Assembly: GCA_035529895.1 (NCBI GenBank)
Contig: DATKVV010000020.1
Coordinates: forward strand, 1-64,000
DNA length: 64,000 nucleotides
Direction: 5' to 3'
Origin: JAUWKC01 sp035529895
GTDB lineage: Bacteria > Planctomycetota > Phycisphaerae > Sedimentisphaerales > Anaerobacaceae
Below, in pieces: positions 62,106 to 64,000 of the stretch. Numbering within the stretch: the first letter of the stretch is position 1; each line of letters opens with the position of its first letter. The notes beneath the pieces are model-generated. The model was not told where the DNA came from and made no database searches. It saw only the letters and a list, made by a program, of their open reading frames with translations. Made by a program: the position numbers and the translations under genes.

Positions 62106-62585
62106 CTATCGCTTTCTCTTTAGCACATAATCCTCATAGTCGATTTCCAGCTGGACCTTGTGTTTTGCCTCTTCCTCCGCAAGCGAAAGGAGCGTTTCCT
62201 GAAGCTCCTGGTCCTGCACAATTGCCGCCAGTTCGACGTAGAGCCGGAATGAGACTTTTTCCTTCTTCATCCCCAAAAGCAGCAGGTCCTCGTACTCCAT
62301 ATACATTGGCTCGCCCGAATCTACTATGTAAGCGGCTATATCGAAATCATCCAGTTTCCTTGCCTCCCGTGCCCTTTGGGCTTCCCCGACGACCCTGCCT
62401 CTTTTTATCATCTCCAGTTCGAGCCTCGCCTTGTGCTCCATCTCATCCTTTGCAAATTCGAGAATCAGCTCACTCATCGCAGGATTGTCCACGCGCCCGG
62501 CCAGTGTCTTATAAAACTCGTTCGCCTCCGCCTCACGCGCAATCGCAAATTCCAAAACCTCATCGACGGAAAGTAAATCGCCCAT
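62106..62585 (-). CDS. Rubrerythrin/ferritin-like diiron protein
   Basis: 159 residues, four-helix bundle. Diiron ligand motifs are present: EAEANEFYKTLAG (near 18), FAKDEMEHKARLE with E-x-x-H (near 50), EKVSFRLYVELA (near 109) and LAEEEAKHKVQLEIDYED (near 134). There is no C-terminal rubredoxin domain, so it is an erythrin-type member of the ferritin family. In anaerobes such proteins remove peroxide or handle iron. GGAGGTTCGCG precedes the ATG. It is followed by a strong terminator, so it is probably a single-gene transcript. Confidence 0.9.
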   Translation of the reverse strand: MGDLLSVDEVLEFAIAREAEANEFYKTLAGRVDNPAMSELILEFAKDEMEHKARLELEMIKRGRVVGEAQRAREARKLDDFDIAAYIVDSGEPMYMEYEDLLLLGMKKEKVSFRLYVELAAIVQDQELQETLLSLAEEEAKHKVQLEIDYEDYVLKRKR

Positions 62586-62693
62586 CGCGAACCTCCCATG
62601 TCCAGAAATTACCTTTCTTTTCTTAGTCCGATGCGCCCCATTTTATATCTGACAACCGTCCCTTCAAAACAAATTTCCAAGCTCATTCCATCC

Positions 62694-62721
62694 TTGACAT
62701 CGAATCGCTTTTCCTTAAAGT
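62694..62721 (+). promoter_or_regulatory. Putative promoter of the flavoprotein gene
   Basis: A perfect TTGACA (62694-62699), 16 bases, then TAAAGT (62716-62721). It lies about 70 bases before the start at 62791. The divergent rubrerythrin-like gene has a TATAAAAT-like box nearby on the other strand, near 62642. Confidence 0.5.
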
Positions 62722-62790
62722 TTATTTGCACGTCGGTTTGGCAAATTTAGGGTTTTTCGTTTCCGGCGTGTCGGTTATAGAGTTTTTTGT

Positions 62791-63408
62791 ATGGCTGTCA
62801 AAGTTTTGGGTATTTCCGCAAGCCCGAGGATTGAGGGCAACAGCGACCTGCTTTTGCGCCAGGCCCTCGCCGGCGCCGAGTCCGCCGGCGCCCAAACCGA
62901 ATATATTCGCCTGTGCGAGCTGAATATCGCGCCCTGTACCGAGTGCAATTCCTGCTATAAAACAGGCAAGTGCAGCATTGAAGACGATTATCAAATGCTC
63001 TCTTCGAAAATGCTCCAGGCCGACCGCCTGATTTTCGCCACCCCCATATTCTTTATGACCGTCTGCGCACAGGCCAAAATCCTCATCGACCGCTGCCAGT
63101 GCCTTTGGGCGCACAAGTACGTTCTCAAACAGCCGCTCATAACCGCCGGGCGGGACCGACGCGCCATGGTCATCGCCGTCGGCGGAACCAAAAGCAAGAA
63201 GATGTTCGACAGCATCCGCCTGACAATGAAGTATTACCTCGATGTCCTTGATATGCACTACACGGCCAATCTGTTCGTCAACAAAATCGACTCCCCCGGC
63301 CGGATAAAACAACACCCTTCCGCGATGAGCGAAGCCTTCCGCCTCGGCAAAGAGTTGGTATCCGCCGCGGCGCCGCCCGAGGAGCCGATTAACGTTGAGC
63401 TGACCTGA
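62791..63408 (+). CDS. Iron-sulfur flavoprotein, NADPH-dependent FMN reductase family
   Basis: 205 residues, flavodoxin-like fold. VLGISASPRIEGNSDLLLRQALAG (about 4-27) is the FMN phosphate-binding start. CTECNSCYKTGKCSIEDDYQML (near 49) gives the close cysteines of Isf-type iron-sulfur flavoproteins, which accept electrons from ferredoxin in anaerobes and can reduce O2 or peroxide. FATPIFFMTVCAQAKILIDRC follows, the usual dimer and flavin contact. It faces away from the rubrerythrin-like gene; the shared theme is oxidative-stress defence in an anaerobe. Confidence 0.88.
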   Translation: MAVKVLGISASPRIEGNSDLLLRQALAGAESAGAQTEYIRLCELNIAPCTECNSCYKTGKCSIEDDYQMLSSKMLQADRLIFATPIFFMTVCAQAKILIDRCQCLWAHKYVLKQPLITAGRDRRAMVIAVGGTKSKKMFDSIRLTMKYYLDVLDMHYTANLFVNKIDSPGRIKQHPSAMSEAFRLGKELVSAAAPPEEPINVELT

Positions 63409-64000
63409 CCTGTACTCTGGCACGCCCTTAACTCGGTTATCTGTTGGTAATTGAAGGCTGCCGCAACTGTTTTGGGGCCGACGATTCGGCTGTTCAGGCT
63501 GGCCGAACTGCCTGAATATCGTTTTATTCGAAGGTTTTTTAATATTTTTTTGAAAGACGGCGATTTTTTTGTCAACATTTTGCCCGGCAGATACGGCTTA
63601 TATATGGGGGGACAAAATGTGAGCCGCGGAAATTCCTGGCCTGTTTGACTGTCGTGTTTGTGTGAATTCATAACCGCGGCAAATACAGATACTTCCATCC
63701 TGATTCCTGCATTGAAAGTGCAACCTGACGTTTTTTTTGCATCCGCCGGCCCCCGCGAGAAAAACTGCTTTCGAGCGTGAGCGGTCTGTTTGCGCTGACT
63801 GGTGTACGCCGGGGCGGTTGAAAATTGGGTTTGTTTGGTCCCCGGTCTGAGGATTTCGAGAAGCCCACCCGCAGGGATCTCCGCTTCGCTTCGAGTTTGA
63901 TCCGGCTTCGCAAGCAGGCTACGCCGCGACAAATTGGGTTTGTTTTGCATTTTGCTGAAGGTGTCTTCATTCTCGTAACCCTTTGTAGGAACTAAGGTTG
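63409..64000. other. Non-coding right end with degenerate repeat
   Basis: No supported gene. A minus-strand frame through this region (63258-63950) reads QNKPNL and KQTQF, which I regard as repeat-derived, not protein. See the direct repeat at 63822-63945. Parts are rich in hairpin-forming sequence (cttcgc repeats near 63880-63920). Confidence 0.5.
63822..63945. repeat. Direct repeat aaattgggtttgttt, two copies
   Basis: The 15-base sequence occurs perfectly at 63822-63836 and 63931-63945, 109 bases apart. In translation it gives the KPNF/KTNPI-type peptides often seen in spurious ORFs of Phycisphaerae genomes, which suggests a dispersed intergenic repeat family; that wider distribution is from memory, not shown here. 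Confidence 0.5.

Noticed and set aside
61904..62626. 240-codon plus-strand open frame
   Set aside because: Very Pro/Arg/Ser-rich, covers the rubrerythrin-like gene and its terminator in antisense; not a real protein.
63258..63950. 230-codon minus-strand open frame
   Set aside because: Overlaps the flavoprotein gene end and repeat sequence; the peptide resembles known spurious repeat translations.
1..64000. CRISPR array, tRNA or rRNA genes
   Set aside because: No regularly spaced repeats were seen, and no cloverleaf or rRNA sequence was recognised in the intergenic regions by eye; a covariance search would be the decisive test.

Overview
The window looks like chromosomal DNA of an anaerobic planctomycete, most likely of the Phycisphaerae/Sedimentisphaerales type. 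This is inferred from gene content; there is no rRNA to confirm it. The pointers are a pseudopilin with the planctomycete-style N-terminus and ...DGH-type C-terminus, a secreted beta-helix protein ending in a dockerin-like module, an ECF sigma factor fused to a membrane-anchored C-terminal domain, URO-D-family proteins beside fucosidases, a class II (B12-dependent) ribonucleotide reductase, a rubrerythrin-like protein and a membrane [NiFe] hydrogenase.

Layout. 1-151: start of a transposase gene running off the left edge. 488-7457: housekeeping and hypothetical genes (tyrS, nrdJ, a methyltransferase with an RHS remnant at its 3' end, a transglutaminase-like protein). 8078-24902: a type VI secretion locus, one direction, in the order tssA-tssB-tssC-hcp-tagJ-tssE-tssF-tssG-(TagH C-terminal-like)-tssK-tssL-tssM-tagF, with a consensus promoter ahead of tssA; ClpV, VgrG, PAAR and TssJ genes are not in the window. 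25192-42193: a deoxysugar-polysaccharide locus with a DUF5703-like hydrolase, a 1641-residue GH95-GH78 fusion, a ribose-type sugar ABC transporter, rhamnose-mutarotase-like protein, GH29 alpha-L-fucosidase and two URO-D-family proteins. An S41 peptidase gene of different base composition lies between the ABC permease and its binding protein, in the opposite direction. 42581-55884: rex with a consensus promoter and a Rex-like operator, followed by a 16-gene operon for a membrane-bound, Mrp-linked group 4 [NiFe] hydrogenase plus its maturation protease. 55913-61978: minus-strand group of sigma factor, beta-helix/dockerin protein, pseudopilin and a small coiled-coil protein. 62029-63408: rubrerythrin-like gene with a clear terminator and an iron-sulfur flavoprotein. 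The right end is non-coding and carries a short repeated sequence.

How the parts fit. The extracellular enzymes would release L-fucose and L-rhamnose from a sulfated or pectic-type polysaccharide, the ABC system would import them, and the mutarotase and possibly the URO-D proteins would act on products. Fermentation of such sugars makes excess reductant, which the Rex-adjacent hydrogenase could dispose of as H2. Its operon begins with two proteins resembling the diaphorase half of soluble sulfhydrogenases (HydB/HydG), so it may take electrons from NAD(P)H rather than only from ferredoxin while moving ions through its Mrp module. That combination is the most unusual system in the window.
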